A program made the position numbers and the translations under genes. Below are positions 32,736 through 45,259 of a stretch of 64,000 bases of DNA, one piece after another. Source of the DNA: Dryomyza anilis (taxonomy: Eukaryota; Arthropoda; Insecta; Diptera; Dryomyzidae); NCBI GenBank assembly GCA_951804985.1, contig OX638131.1:40800044-40864043 (forward strand), read 5' to 3'. A model generated the notes under the pieces. It made no database searches. It was not told the origin of the DNA and saw only the letters and a list, made by a program, of their open reading frames with translations. Position 1 is the first letter of the stretch. Every line of letters starts with the position of its first letter.

Positions 32736-32929
32736 CGACAATATGTTACATTTTTCATATGCCTCCCAATATTGATTTTATGGACCAAGAACCCATTTTA
32801 TTTAGTGTTTATTACAAGTTTTATATCAACCGGTCCAAAATTAGTTTATATTGCATTCAGAGATTAAAATTGAAACTAATTTCCATTGTTTATTGAATTG
32901 AAACCGTTGTACAGAAATTATTTCGAAAC

Positions 32930-33330
32930 GGCAAAATCGACCGATCCCGGCAATACCCCTCACATTCTAGGTATACAAGTAATCTAAGTAATTTCACTGA
33001 ATTGACTCTTCTGGTGTTCCTGTAATCGTGATTTCAAGAAATCGCTAAATTAACTCAAAATAAACAGCAATGAGAACCAATATCAACTATATTTGTAATA
33101 TTATTCAATTATTAAAAAAATATATAGTTTTTGAGCATTTCGGCGCATCCAGGTTTGGGAGCCATTTTTCATTCTATTAAAGGCTCTTTGATGTGCTCAT
33201 ATATGATAGTTACACTCAAAATATGACTCATTTCAGAGTCCTAAGAGATTTAGAATGTTTGTTTGTAATTGTTTTCCATACCAGACACGAAGGTATTACA
33301 AATTGATGACCTAATATACCCTATCAGTTT
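32930..33330 (-). mobile_element. Degenerate DINE-1-like fragment
   Basis: The reversed family A words 'aagtaatctaagt', 'gtgatttcaag', 'aatcgctaaattaactca' and the head 'ttccataccagacacgaagg', then 'aatataccctatc', appear in the expected inverted order with a foreign stretch (about 33070-33270) between them. Confidence 0.35.
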
Positions 33331-33530
33331 TATTGTAGAGTCTCATTAAACATAAACATTTTTCAGATTAACCAACGTTCACGGAATTCCCTATAAACAG
33401 TGTTGATCCTGGGAAAGGTTGAGGACTGAAGTTTGTCTTGTATTTGGCACCATTATAAACGCCGGAGAAAAAATAGGTGCAGGAAGATTGTTCCATAAAC
33501 TTTTTGTGTGACTAAAGCTTGAATCACACG

Positions 33531-33692
33531 ATTGAATAAACAGTCACCTTTTGAATCAATGTTCAAATAATTTTAATATCAATCGTGTGATTGCCCAATT
33601 TTTGTATGGAAAATAAGGTAATCACACGATTGATATTTAAATTGTTTTGAAAATTGATTCAAAAGTTGACTGTATATTCAATCGTGTGAATC
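33531..33692. mobile_element. 162-bp hairpin MITE with four ATCACACGATTGA sites
   Basis: The arms are inverted copies over about 70 bp. The motif ATCACACGATTGA, or its complement, occurs at both outer ends and both inner ends. Between them lie 'cttttgaatcaatgttcaaa' and its partner. The loop is 'gcccaatttttgtatggaaaataag'-like, about 20 bp. No ORF. Confidence 0.65.
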
Positions 33693-33699
33693 GATCTTA

Positions 33700-34640
33700 A
33701 GAAACAAAATTGCTCTGTAATGCGAGGTATATTTTAGCCTAGAACGTTCTTTGATACTCGAGTCTAACAAGATCTGTTGATTTCAGAACATGTATTTCCA
33801 TTGATGTTTTTACAATGTCAATGGATTTTAATGATTTCAAATCGGAAAAAGATCAACCCCTAAAAATTTAATTATAAAAACTATGTGGAGAATTATCATC
33901 AAAATCCGAGTATGGGAAACGAACCGGTTCGCGTTTGAAATTACGTCTCCCATGAGCAGTAAACTAAAAAAGTGGATATAGCATCTTATAGGAAATTTCA
34001 ATGCTCTTTCAACTAACTATCAACTAGGAAATTTGACTAAAAATACAGAAAGAAACAGTGATTATTGTAACAGGCACTCTAACAACCCTATTCTAGCGAG
34101 CAATGACAATTGTTATCAATAACAATTGATACAAATGACAATTGATTCAATTGACAATTTTTACGTTAATAAACATAGAAAATAAAATTGACAGAATACG
34201 AAATTGTGACAAAACGCACTATTGTGACCGATTTCAATTTGTGACTCTTGCCGGAATATGGCTATTAGTATTTTTATTTTGTTCAATATTTAAAAATTCT
34301 ACAACAGAGGTGTCCCAATAAACATAGTTTCGATTGTATACACTTTCGACATCGTTTCGAATTCGTAAAGATATCGTTAAATTTATATAGAATCAGTATT
34401 GAATTATTTGTCAAAAAAGCAGTTCAATGAAAAAATTTAATAAATTTTAAAATTCGAAAAAATTTCGCAACTGTTAGAAATATTTAAGAATTTAGTAAGT
34501 ATGCAATATTTTGTTGCTGAATCAATAAACTAATTTTTAATCCCAAACTAGGTACATTTTAATGTTTTGGAAGCTATAGAATGCTTGGTGCACAGCTCTA
34601 TGAAAGATAATTTCAAGGCAAATTAATTTAAATAGTATCG
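33700..34640. other. AT-rich intergenic DNA
   Basis: A run of 'gacaattg' words at 34105-34160 and text shared with 45640-45740 ('aaaaaagtggata', 'aaaatacagaa') show old repeats. No gene. Confidence 0.45.
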
Positions 34641-34867
34641 AAATTCAATAAGCTGTTCGAATTCGTTTCGATATCGAAATTGAATAATTTTTCGAATTCG
34701 TCTAGATATAGAAATTGAATCAATTTTCGAATTCGTTTCGATATCGAGAATTCATACAATATCGATATCGTTAACGATAGAGCCATTTTTATCGACAACG
34801 CTATCATTTTCGTATCGTTAACTAAATAGTCGAAAACGATAACATTGTTCGTTCAAACGATGTCGTT

Positions 34868-34868
<1 letters not shown>
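34640..34868. repeat. Degenerate 'cgaattcgtttcgatatcga' tandem units
   Basis: Three units of about 44 bp (34655, 34693, 34725) each contain 'ttcgaattcg' and 'cgatat'. They are followed by 'atcgatatcgttaacgatag'-like words. These are self-complementary short repeats. Confidence 0.55.
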
Positions 34869-34910
<42 letters not shown>

Positions 34911-34930
34911 ATATATATATATATCTCTAT
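34869..34930. repeat. (AT)n(GT)n(AT)n microsatellite
   Basis: A compound dinucleotide tract just left of the satellite field. Confidence 0.9.
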
Positions 34931-34949
34931 ATATAAACATATGTCACTA

Positions 34950-35125
34950 TTTTCCCGCCTACATGGAACGTAGTGGCATGTCCATTTTCCAATCCCGCTT
35001 ACATTCTACTTCACTATTAAAAATTTTAAAATAATCCTTCGTTTCGATTTGTAGAACTCTGCTCTTAGTAAGTCATAAGTTAACATTTTTTAAATTTTAG
35101 TTATATGCGAGGTGCCACGCCCTGC
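34950..35125 (+). repeat. 142-bp tandem unit, left flank of the satellite
   Basis: It contains 'ccaatcccgcttacattcta', 'gtttcgatttgtagaactct', 'ctgctcttagtaagtc' and 'aggtgccacgccct', the same text as the units at 41797-42260. The satellite starts inside this unit at about 35126. Confidence 0.65.
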
Positions 35126-38100
35126 TCTTTTTATCCCATATAAACTCTGATTATTTGGTATAAAAATCATAGGGATCGACTTAGTAGGAGTCGAGAAATC
35201 ACATCTTTAACTTCAAATGGCTGTAGAATCTAAACGGAGCGTCGTAGAGTGGTCAAACTTTGCACTTTTTATCCCATATAAACTTTGATTATTTGGTATA
35301 AAAATCATAGGGATCGACTTAGTAGGAGTCGAGAAATCACATCTTTAACTTCAAATGGCTGTAGAATCTAAACGGAGCGTCGTAGAGTGGTCAAACTTTG
35401 CACTTTTTATCCCATATAAACTCTGATTATTTGGTATAAAAATCATAGGGATCGACTTAGTAGGAGTCGAGAAATCACATCTTTAACTTCAAATGGCTGT
35501 AGAATCTAAACGGAGCGTCGTAGAGTGGTCAAACTTTGCACTTTTTATCCCATATAAACTCTGATTATTTGGTATAAAAATCATAGGGATCGACTTAGTA
35601 GGAGTCGAGAAATCACATCTTTAACTTCAAATGGCTGTAGAATCTAAACGGAGCGTAGCAGAGGGGTAAAACTTTGCACTTTTTATCCCATATAAACTCT
35701 GATTATTTGGTATAAAAATCATAGGGATCGACTTAGTAGGAGTCGAGAAATCACATCTTTAACTTCAAATGGCTGTAGAATCTAAACGGAGCGTCGCAGA
35801 GGGGTCAAACTTTGCACTTTTTATCCCATATAAACTCTGATTATTTGTTATAAAAATCATAGGGATCGACTTAGTAGGAGTCGAGAAATCACATCTTTAA
35901 CTTCAAATGGCTGTAGAATCTAAACGGAGCGTCGTAGAGTGGTCAAACTTTGCACTTTTTATCCCATATAAACTTTGATTATTTGGTATAAAAATCATAG
36001 GGATCGACTTAGTAGGAGTCGAGAAATCACATCTTTAACTTCAAATGGCTGTAGAATCTAAACGGAGCGTCGTAGAGTGGTCAAACTTTGCACTTTTTAT
36101 CCCATATAAACTCTGATTATTTGGTATAAAAATCATAGGGATCGACTTAGTAGGAGTCGAGAAATCACATCTTTAACTTCAAATGGCTGTAGAATCTAAA
36201 CGGAGCGTCGTAGAGTGGTCAAACTTTGCACTTTTTATCCCATATAAACTCTGATTATTTGGTATAAAAATCATAGGGATCGACTTAGTAGGAGTCGAGA
36301 AATCACATCTTTAACTTCAAATGGCTGTAGAATCTAAACGGAGCGTCGTAGAGTGGTCAAACTCTGCACTTTTTATCCCATTTAAACTCTGATTATTTGG
36401 TGTAAAAATCATAGGGATCGACTTAGTAGGAGTCGAGAAATCACATCTTTAACTTCAAATGGCTGTATAATCTAAACGGAGCGTCGTAGAGTGGTCAAAC
36501 TTTGCACTTTTTATCCCATATAAACTCTGATTATTTAGTATAAAAATCAAAGGGATCGACTTAGTAGGAGTCGAGAAATCACATCTTTAACTTCAAATGG
36601 CTGTAGAATCTAAACGGAGCGTCGCAGAGGGGTCAAACTTTGCACTTTTTATCCCATATAAACTCTGATTATTTGTTATAAAAATCATAGGGATCGACTT
36701 AGTAGGAGTCGAGAAATCACATCTTTAACTTCAAATGGCTGTAGAATCTAAACGGAGCGTCGTAGAGTGGTCAAACTTTGCACTTTTTATCCCATATAAA
36801 CTCTGATTATTTGGTATAAAAATCATAGGGATCGACTTAGTAGGAGTCGAGAAATCACATCTTTAACTTCAAATGGCTGTAGAATCTAAACGGAGCGTCG
36901 TAGAGTGGTCAAACTTTGCACTTTTTATCCCATATAAACTTTGATTATTTGGTATAAAAATCATAGGGATCGACTTAGTAGGAGTCGAGAAATCACATCT
37001 TTAACTTCAAATGGCTGTAGAATTTAAACGGAGCGTCGTAGAGTGGTCAAACTATGCACTTTTTATCCCATATAAACTCTGATTATTTGGTATAAAAATC
37101 ATAGGGATCGACTTAGTAGGAGTCGAGAAATCACATCTTTAACTTCAAATGGCTGTAGAATCTAAACGGAGCGTCGCAGAGGGGTCAAACTTTGCACTTT
37201 TTATCCCATATAAACTCTGATTATTTGTTATAAAAATCATAGGGATCGACTTAGTAGGAGTCGAGAAATCACATCTTTAACTTCAAATGGCTGTAGAATC
37301 TAAACGGAGCGTCGTAGAGTGGTCAAACTTTGCACTTTTTATCCCATATAAACTCTGATTATTTGGTATAAAAATCATAGGGATCGACTTAGTAGGAGTC
37401 GAGAAATCACATCTTTAACTTCAAATGGCTGTAGAATCTAAACGGAGCGTCGTAGAGTGGTCAAACTCTGCACTTTTTATCCCATTTAAACTCTGATTAT
37501 TTGGTGTAAAAATCATAGGGATCGACTTAGTAGGAGTCGAGAAATCACATCTTTAACTTCAAATGGCTGTAGAATCTAAACGGAGCGTCGTAGAGTGGTC
37601 AAACTCTGCATCGACTTAGTAGGAGTCGAGAAATCACATCTTTAACTTCAAATGGCTGTAGAATCTAAACGGAGCGTCGTAGAGTGGTCAAACTTTGCAC
37701 TTTTTATCCCATATAAGCTCTGATTATTTGGTATAAAAATCATAGGGATCGACTTAGTAGGAGTCGAGAAATCACATCTTTAACTTCAAATGGCTGTAGA
37801 ATCTAAACGCAGCGTCGCAGAGGGGTCAAACTTTGCACTTTTTATCCCATATAAACTCTGATTATTTGGTATAAAAATCATAGGGATCGACTTAGTAGGA
37901 GTCGAGAAATCACATCTTTAACTTCAAATGGCTGTAGAATCTAAACGGAGCGTCGTAGAGTGGTCAAACTCTGCACTTTTTATCCCATTTAAACTCTGAT
38001 TATTTGGTGTAAAAATCATAGGGATCGACTTAGTAGGAGTCGAGAAATCACATCTTTAACTTAAAATGGCTGTAGAATCTAAACGGAGCGTCGTAGAGTG

Positions 38101-41100
38101 GTCAAACTCTGCATCGACTTAGTAGGAGTCGAGAAATCACATCTTTAACTTAAAATGGCTGTAGAATCTAAACGGAGCGTCGTAGAGTGGTCAAACTTTG
38201 CACTTTTTATCCCATATAAACTCTGATTATTTGGTATAAAAATCATAGGGATCGACTTAGTAGGAGTCGAGAAATCACATCTTTAACTTCAAATGGCTGT
38301 AGAATCTAAACGGAGCGTCGTAGAGTGGTCAAACTCTGCACTTTTTATCCCATTTAAACTCTGATTATTTGGTGTAAAAATCATAGGGATCCACTTAGTA
38401 GGAGTCGAGAAATCACATCTTTAACTTAAAATGGCTGTAGAATCTAAACGGAGCGTCGTAGAGTGGTCAAACTCTGCATCGACTTAGTAGGAGTCGAGAA
38501 ATCACATCTTTAACTTAAAATGGCTGTAGAATCTAAACGGAGCGTCGTAGAGTGGTCAAACTTTGCACTTTTTATCCCATATAAACTCTGATTATTTGGT
38601 ATAAAAATCATAGGGATCGACTTAGTAGGAGTCGAGAAATCACATCTTTAACTTCAAATGGCTGTATAATCTAAACGGAGCGTCGTAGAGTGGTCAAACT
38701 TTGCACTTTTTATCCCATATAAACTCTGATTATTTAGTATAAAAATCAAAGGGATCGACTTAGCAGGAGTCGAGAAATCACATCTTTAACTTCAAATGGC
38801 TGTAGAATCTAAACGGAGCGTCGTAGAGTGGTCAAACTTTGCACTTTTTATCCCATATAAACTTTGGTTATTTGGTATAAAAATCATAGGGATCGACTTA
38901 GTAGGAGTCGAGAAATCACATCTTTAACTTCAAATGGCTGTATAATCTAAACGGAGCGTCGTAGAGTGGTCAAACTTTGCACTTTTTATCCCATATAAAC
39001 TCTGATTATTTAGTATAAAAATCAAAGGGATCGACTTAGTAGGAGTCGAGAAATCACATCTTTAACTTCAAATGGCTGTAGAATCTAAACGGAGCGTCGC
39101 AGAGGGGTCAAACTTTGCACTTTTTATCCCATATAAACTCTGATTATTTGGTATAAAAATCATAGGGATCGACTTAGTAGGAGTCGAGAAATCACATCTT
39201 TAACTTCAAATGGCTGTATAATCTAAACGGAGCGTCGTAGAGTGGTCAAACTTTGCACTTTTTATCCCATATAAACTCTGATTATTTAGTATAAAAATCA
39301 AAGGGATCGACTTAGTAGGAGTCGAGAAATCACATCTTTAACTTAAAATGGCTGTAGAATCTAAACGGAGCGTCGTAGAGTGGTCAAACTTTGCACTTTT
39401 TATCCCATATAAACTCTGATTATTTGGTATAAAAATCATAGGGATCGACTTAGTAGGAGTCGAGAAATCACATCTTTAACTTCAAATGGCTGTAGAATCT
39501 AAACGGAGCGTCGTAGAGTGGTCAAACTTTGCACTTTTTATCCCATATAAACTCTGATTATTTGGTGTAAAAATCATAGGGATCGACTTAGTAGGAGTCG
39601 AGAAATCACATCTTTAACTTCAAATGGCTGTAGAATCTAAACGGAGCGTCGTAGAGTGGTCAAACTTTGCACTTTTTATCCCATATAAACTCTGATTATT
39701 TAGTATAAAAATCAAAGGGATCGACTTAGTAGGAGTCGAGAAATCACATCTTTAACTTCAAATGGCTGTATAATCTAAACGGAGCGTAGCAGAGGGGTAA
39801 AACTTTGCACTTTTTATCCCATATAAACTCTGATTATTTGGTATAAAAATCATAGGGATCGACTTAGTATTAGGAGTCGAGAAATCACATCTTTAACTTC
39901 AAATGGCTGTAGAATCTAAACGGAGCGTCGTAGAGTGGTCAAACTTTGCACTTTTTATCCCATATAAACTTTGATTATTTGGTATAAAAATCATAGGGAT
40001 CGACTTGGTAGGAGTCGAGAAATCACATCTTTAACTTCAAATGGCTGTAGAATCTAAACGGAGCGTCGTAGAGTGGTCAAACTTTGCACTTTTTATCCCA
40101 TATAAACTCTGATTATTTGGTATAAAAATCATAGGGATCGACTTAGTAGGAGTCGAGAAATCACATCTTTAACTTCAAATGGCTGTAGAATCTAAACGGA
40201 GCGTCGCAGAGGGGTCAAACTTTGCACTTTTTATCCCATATAAACTCTGATTATTTAGTATAAAAATCAAAGGGATCGACTTAGTAGGAGTCGAGAAATC
40301 ACATCTTTAACTTCAAATGGCTGTAGAATCTAAACGGAGCGTCGTAGAGTGGTCAAACTTTGCACTTTTTATCCCATATAAACTCTGATTATTTGGTATA
40401 AAAATCATAGGGATCGACTTAGTAGGAGTCGAGAAATCACATCTTTAACTTCAAATGGCTGTAGAATCTAAACGGAGCGTCGCAGAGGGGTCAAACTTTG
40501 CACTTTTTATCCCATATAAACTCTGATTATTTAGTGTAAAAATCATAGGGATCGACTTAGTAGGAGTCGAGAAATCACATCTTTAACTTCAAATGGCTGT
40601 AGAATCTAAACGGAGCGTCGTAGAGTGGTCAAACTTTGCACTTTTTATCCCATATAAACTTTAATTATTTAGTATAAAAATCAAAGGGATCGACTTAGTA
40701 GGAGTCGAGAAATCACATCTTTAACTTCAAATGGCTGTAGAATCTAAACGGAGCGTAGCAGAGGGGTAAAACTTTGCACTTTTTATCCCATATAAACTCT
40801 GATTATTTGGTATAAAAATCATAGGGATCGACTTAGTAGGAGTCGAGAAATCACATCTTTAACTTCAAATGGCTGTAGAATCTAAACGGAGCGTCGTAGA
40901 GTGGTCAAACTTTGCACTTTTTATCCCATATAAACTCTGATTATTTAGTATAAAAATCAAAGGGATCGACTTAGTAGGAGTCAAGAAATCACATCTTTAA
41001 CTTCAAATGGCTGTAGAATCTAAACGGAGCGTCGTAGAGTGGTCAAACTTTGCACTTTTTATCCCATATAAACTCTGATTATTTGGTATAAAAATCATAG

Positions 41101-41796
41101 GGATCGACTTAGTAGGAGTCGAGAAATCACATCTTTAACTTCAAATGGCTGTAGAATCTAAACGGAGCGTCGCAGAGGGGTCAAACTTTGCACTTTTTAT
41201 CCCATATAAACTCTGATTATTTGGTATAAAAATCATAGGGATCGACTTAGTAGGAGTCGAGAAATCACATCTTTAACTTCAAATGGCTGTAGAATCTAAA
41301 CGGAGCGTCGCAGAGGGGTCAAACTTTGCACTTTTTATCCCATATAAACTCTGATTATTTGGTATAAAAATCATAGGGATCGACTTAGTAGGAGTCGAGA
41401 AATCACATCTTTAACTTCAAATGGCTGTAGAATCTAAACGGAGCGTCGTAGAGTGGTCAAACTTTGCACTTTTTATCCCATATAAACTCTGATTATTTGG
41501 TATAAAAATCATAGGGATCGACTTAGTAGGAGTCGAGAAATCACATCTTTAACTTCAAATGGCTGTAGAATCTAAACGGAGCGTCGTAGAGTGGTCAAAC
41601 TCTGCACTTTTTATCCCATATAAACTCTGATTATTTGGTGTAAAAATCATAGGGATCGACTTAGTAGGAGTCGAGAAATCACATCTTTAACTTCAAATGG
41701 CTGTAGAATCTAAACGGAGCGTCGTAGAGTGGTCAAACTTTGCAATTTTTATCCCATATAAACTCTGATTATTTGGTATAAAAATCATAGGGATCC
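35126..41796 (+). repeat. 138-bp satellite array, about 49 head-to-tail copies
   Basis: The unit starts 'ctttttatcccatataaact', continues 'gggatcgacttagtaggagt' and 'ggctgtagaatctaaacgg', and ends 'agtggtcaaactttgca'. The spacing of successive units is 138 bp (35251, 35389, 35527). Most copies differ at only a few positions; recurring variants are cgtagagtgg/cgcagagggg/agcagagggg, ggtataa/ggtgtaa/agtataa and ccatataa/ccatttaa. Three units are shortened to 89 bp by the same 49-bp deletion (junctions at 37611, 38114, 38479). Each unit holds a small dyad CGACT-N7-AGTCG. All six frames are closed. Unit size suits nucleosome-scale satellites, but function is unknown. Confidence 0.95.
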
Positions 41797-42260
41797 CCTT
41801 GTCCCATACCGTCCACATTCTAAGTAACTATTACTATGTTTAATATAATCTTTTGTTTCGATTTTTATAACTCTGCTCTTAGTAAGTAAAGAGTTATAGA
41901 AATTTTAAAAATTTGGTTATATGAGAGATGCCACGCCCCGTTGTGCAATCCCGCCCATTTTCTACGTGACGATTGGAGTTTTAAATATGAACATTTGTTT
42001 TCATTATTATAACTCAACTCTTAACATGTCAGGAGTTATAGTAATTTTAAAGTTTTGGCTATATGGGAGGTACCACGCCGTTTAATCCAATCCCGCTCAC
42101 ATTCTACGTGACGATTGGAGTTTGTAATATAAACCTTAGTTTCGATTTATATAACTTTAATCTTAGTAAGTCAGAAGTTACAACATTTTTATAGTTTTAG
42201 TCATATGGAATGGGACACGCCCTTTTGTCCAATTCCGTCCACATTTGTAAAAAAGATAAA
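41797..42260 (+). repeat. Three 142-bp tandem units, right flank of the satellite
   Basis: Units with 'tttcgatttttataactctg' type starts at about 41856, 41998 and 42140. Each has 'cttagtaagtcagaagttac'-like text, 'ggaggtaccacgcc', 'tccaatcccgctcacattct' and 'cgtgacgattggagttt'. The order 'cttagtaag', 'acattttt', 'ggctatatgg' resembles the 138-bp unit's 'cttagtaggagtc', 'acatcttt', 'ggctgtag', so the satellite may derive from this unit. Confidence 0.6.
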
Positions 42261-42570
42261 GAACTACATTATACGTCACTGAGCCAAATTTCATGACTGT
42301 GCTTATCTTAATTACACCGATATTTTTAATTAAAATTTCAATTTTTCTACGCCGATGTGTGTACCTTAGGAGGTGAATTTCAAAAAATCCCTTCGTAGTT
42401 CATACATACGTCAAGAGATGAACACCCTGCCCAAATTGCATAGTACTGGGGTCAAATTTAGATATTTTTGATTTTCCGGCTTTTCCTTTGGGTTTTTCCG
42501 ACTTTTCTTTTTTCCTAAACCACTCTTGCATTGACACGAACAAAATACAAAAGTAATTAGGCAAATCCGT
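42260..42570 (+). repeat. Dispersed repeat tail related to 5255-5640
   Basis: Shares 'gagccaaatttcatgactgt', 'gtgtaccttaggaggtgaat' and 'gatgaacaccctgcccaaat' with 5255-5560. Probably the 3' part of the element that contains the 142-bp units and the satellite. Confidence 0.5.
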
Positions 42571-42802
42571 TAGTTCGTTCTCTCGTGATGCTCTGGACAT
42601 TTCATTTATATATTTTTGGTCTGGATTACTTTCTAACTTTATTACTGAATTAGTTTCGAATTTTGTTGGAAATGAATTACATATTTGAAATTTTGCGTGC
42701 CAAGAACCCATTGCATTTTCAACAACAGCGAAAATTGAAACACTAAATAAAGATAGAGTTTGACCCTGATCAAAAATATATATACTTTACTATACCTATA
42801 GT

Positions 42803-43392
42803 AAGGGCTGAGTTATCCACTCCATTCCAAAAAAATCAATCCGGATTTTTTTGGATTTTATTGATTTTTGTACATTTTTCGAATTATAACTTAGGAAATA
42901 TATTAGTGATTTTCAGAGTACGATTTATTTGTTGAATTTTAAGAATTGGATATAAACCAGCAAATCTGGATATGGATTTATGGATTTAATTTAAGCCAAT
43001 TTTTAAAACGGTAGACATTTTTTGAATCTATTAGGTTCTGAAGAGTTTTCCTGTTATAAAGAAGGCATAGATTTGATCAGGCAGACTTAGGCTGTTTTAT
43101 ATTTTTGCCCATATGACTAATTCAGTATATGGAAGAAAACGGCTTCCAGATTCCATTCTTTGTGAATTTTTTCCACAAAGAATGTTTTAACCAAAGGTTA
43201 TACAGCAGTTCCCGGCAGCGAAAGGGTCGGAATGAATAACTTTAAAACCGAAAAAAACCATTGAAATTATCTTATTTATAAAAAATTCAATAAAATCCAA
43301 CAAAATCCAATAAAAACCAATAAAATTCAATAAAAACCAAATAAATCCTGTGGAGTGGACTTTTTTTTAAATCCGGATTTTTTGCAGCCCTG
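42803..43392. mobile_element. 590-bp hAT-type MITE with 8-bp TSD
   Basis: Perfect 8-bp duplication CCTATAGT (42795-42802 and 43393-43400). The ends are AAGGGCTGAG at the left and TGCAGCCCTG at the right. Subterminal inverted text is 'ccactccattccaaaaaaat' facing 'tggagtggacttttttttaa', each followed by 'tccggattttttt'. A 'caataaaaccaataaaa' run lies inside the right end. No ORF. Confidence 0.8.
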
Positions 43393-43495
43393 CCTATAGT
43401 GTATTATGGTTCTATTATTGAATTCTTAAATAAATACTGATCAAAATAAAAATACAAAGAGTGCCTGTGAAAATAATCACTTCTTCTGTATTTTT

Positions 43496-44063
43496 ATACC
43501 CTACACCTATGAGGTACAGGGTATATTAAGTTTGTACATATATTGTAACGCCCCTTAGTAGGCGTGTCCCGTATGGAAAAGTATACATATTCTTGATCAG
43601 CAGAACAACCCGAGTCAATTTAGCCATGTCCGCCTGTCTGTCCGAAAACATAGTAACTTCAGAAATACTGCTCAGAATACGATGAAATTTTGTTCCAATA
43701 TGTTTTACCCAAAAATGGTTATGTGTACGAAAATGAGGCAAATCGGTTTACGGACTCGTCCACTTCCCATACTAAAAACTTTTATAGAACTCTTTAGCAA
43801 CCAATAACTCGAAAAGTATTACATATATATTTATAAAATTTAATACAAATTGTTAAAATTCGTCTAAGTTCCAAAAATGGGCGTGATCTGCCCACATTTG
43901 AATTTTTTCATTATTTACTGATTTTTTTTTTAGTCGTAAATTATCCCACAAAATTATATCACTAATATATTTACCAAGAGTGTAGGGTATTCCATAGTTG
44001 AGCACGACCGACCGTCCCAGGTGACCGAATTTACCCATGTGACCTAACTTTCCCAACTCGTTT
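43496..44063 (+). mobile_element. DINE-1/INE-1-like element, family B
   Basis: Head 'ataccctacacctatgaggt', 'tgatcagcagaacaacccga', 'tagccatgtccgcctgtctg', 'atgggcgtgatctgcccaca', then 'gagcacgaccgaccgtccca' in place of the full palindrome, and the tail 'gacctaactttcccaactcg'. More diverged than the other two family B copies. Confidence 0.6.
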
Positions 44064-44402
44064 ATCCAAATTTTGTTTGTTGAAAAAGTAATTAAATATT
44101 CTAACAGATGTCATACCCACTTTTTAGTTTATTACGTCTTGGAGACATCATTTCAATTCAATTTTGTAATTGTCGATTTGAGTACCAAAACTCGAAATTT
44201 GAGATCCATGTGGGTTAGACTGACAATGGAAAATCATTATTTCGAATCGAGAGGAGGCCACCCCCTAGAAATGCTCTATTGGATGAGAAAATCGATGTGA
44301 AGAATTTTCAGCGAAATCCGAATATGGGAAATGGTGGGTCCATCAAAGTAGGCGTTTACGTACCTAAATCTATAATTTCAAAATTGTATTGAAATTATGT
44401 CT

Positions 44403-45259
44403 ACACTCAGAAGAAAATGTACCATTAAGTACTTTATGGTACGACCATTGATCTTATGGTTCATGTATTAATAGTTTTTTCTTTATAAATCAAAAGTTTT
44501 CTAATTAATTCAATAGAATTTGGAAAAATCAGTACCATAAATTTAAATATTTCAATATTATTATTTTAAATAGAACAAATACTGGTGTTTTAATAGTGGT
44601 GTAAAAAACATAAAAACGAATACAAACATGTTCGTTTTGTACGTCACTCCGCGTGTTTACACAAAATGGTCGCATGCAATTTTTTGTAATAATCCACATT
44701 ATTAAACGCGACATTGGTAAGGACTCAATGTATTTAATGTAAATTATATTAATATATTTATTTATATTTTTATTTATTACAGAAAATAAATAATACATCG
44801 AACTTCTATTATGGCAACGGACTCAAAAATAACTGCAGACTCAAGAACTACAATCAATTATTGGAAACCAAAGCAAACATTAAATGTGTTATAACCTTTT
44901 GCAGCAAGAAGTGTCTCTTTATGTATGTGTGTTGTATAAGTGATTATCAATTTTGACATTTAAATGAAATAATATATACAATAAATTAACTAAAATACAT
45001 TTTTGTTTTAAAAAATTATTAGGAAAATGTAATACGACTATACCATAAAATTAATAATACGTATCATTAAATTTGTATAGGTCTTTCTTATTGTAATTAA
45101 AATATCACATTATAAAATTTGTGGTACAACCACACATTGTATTAACAGTTTCAATATTACTGAACTATTGGGACGCAGCCTATTGATCAATTTTAATGGT
45201 ATAAATTATTGTTTTTCTATTGATATACTATCAATTTACCATGATTTTTTTCTGGGTGT
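44403..45259. mobile_element. 857-bp TIR element, ACACTCAGAAGAAAA/TTTTTTTCTGGGTGT
   Basis: The ends are inverted repeats continuing into 'tgtaccatt' at the left and 'aatttaccatg' at the right. Words like 'taccataaa' are scattered through it. No transposase ORF, and no clean target duplication could be read. Confidence 0.5.

Noticed and set aside
35126..41796. CRISPR-like array
   Set aside because: Units are contiguous 138-bp tandem repeats without unique spacers, in a fly genome.
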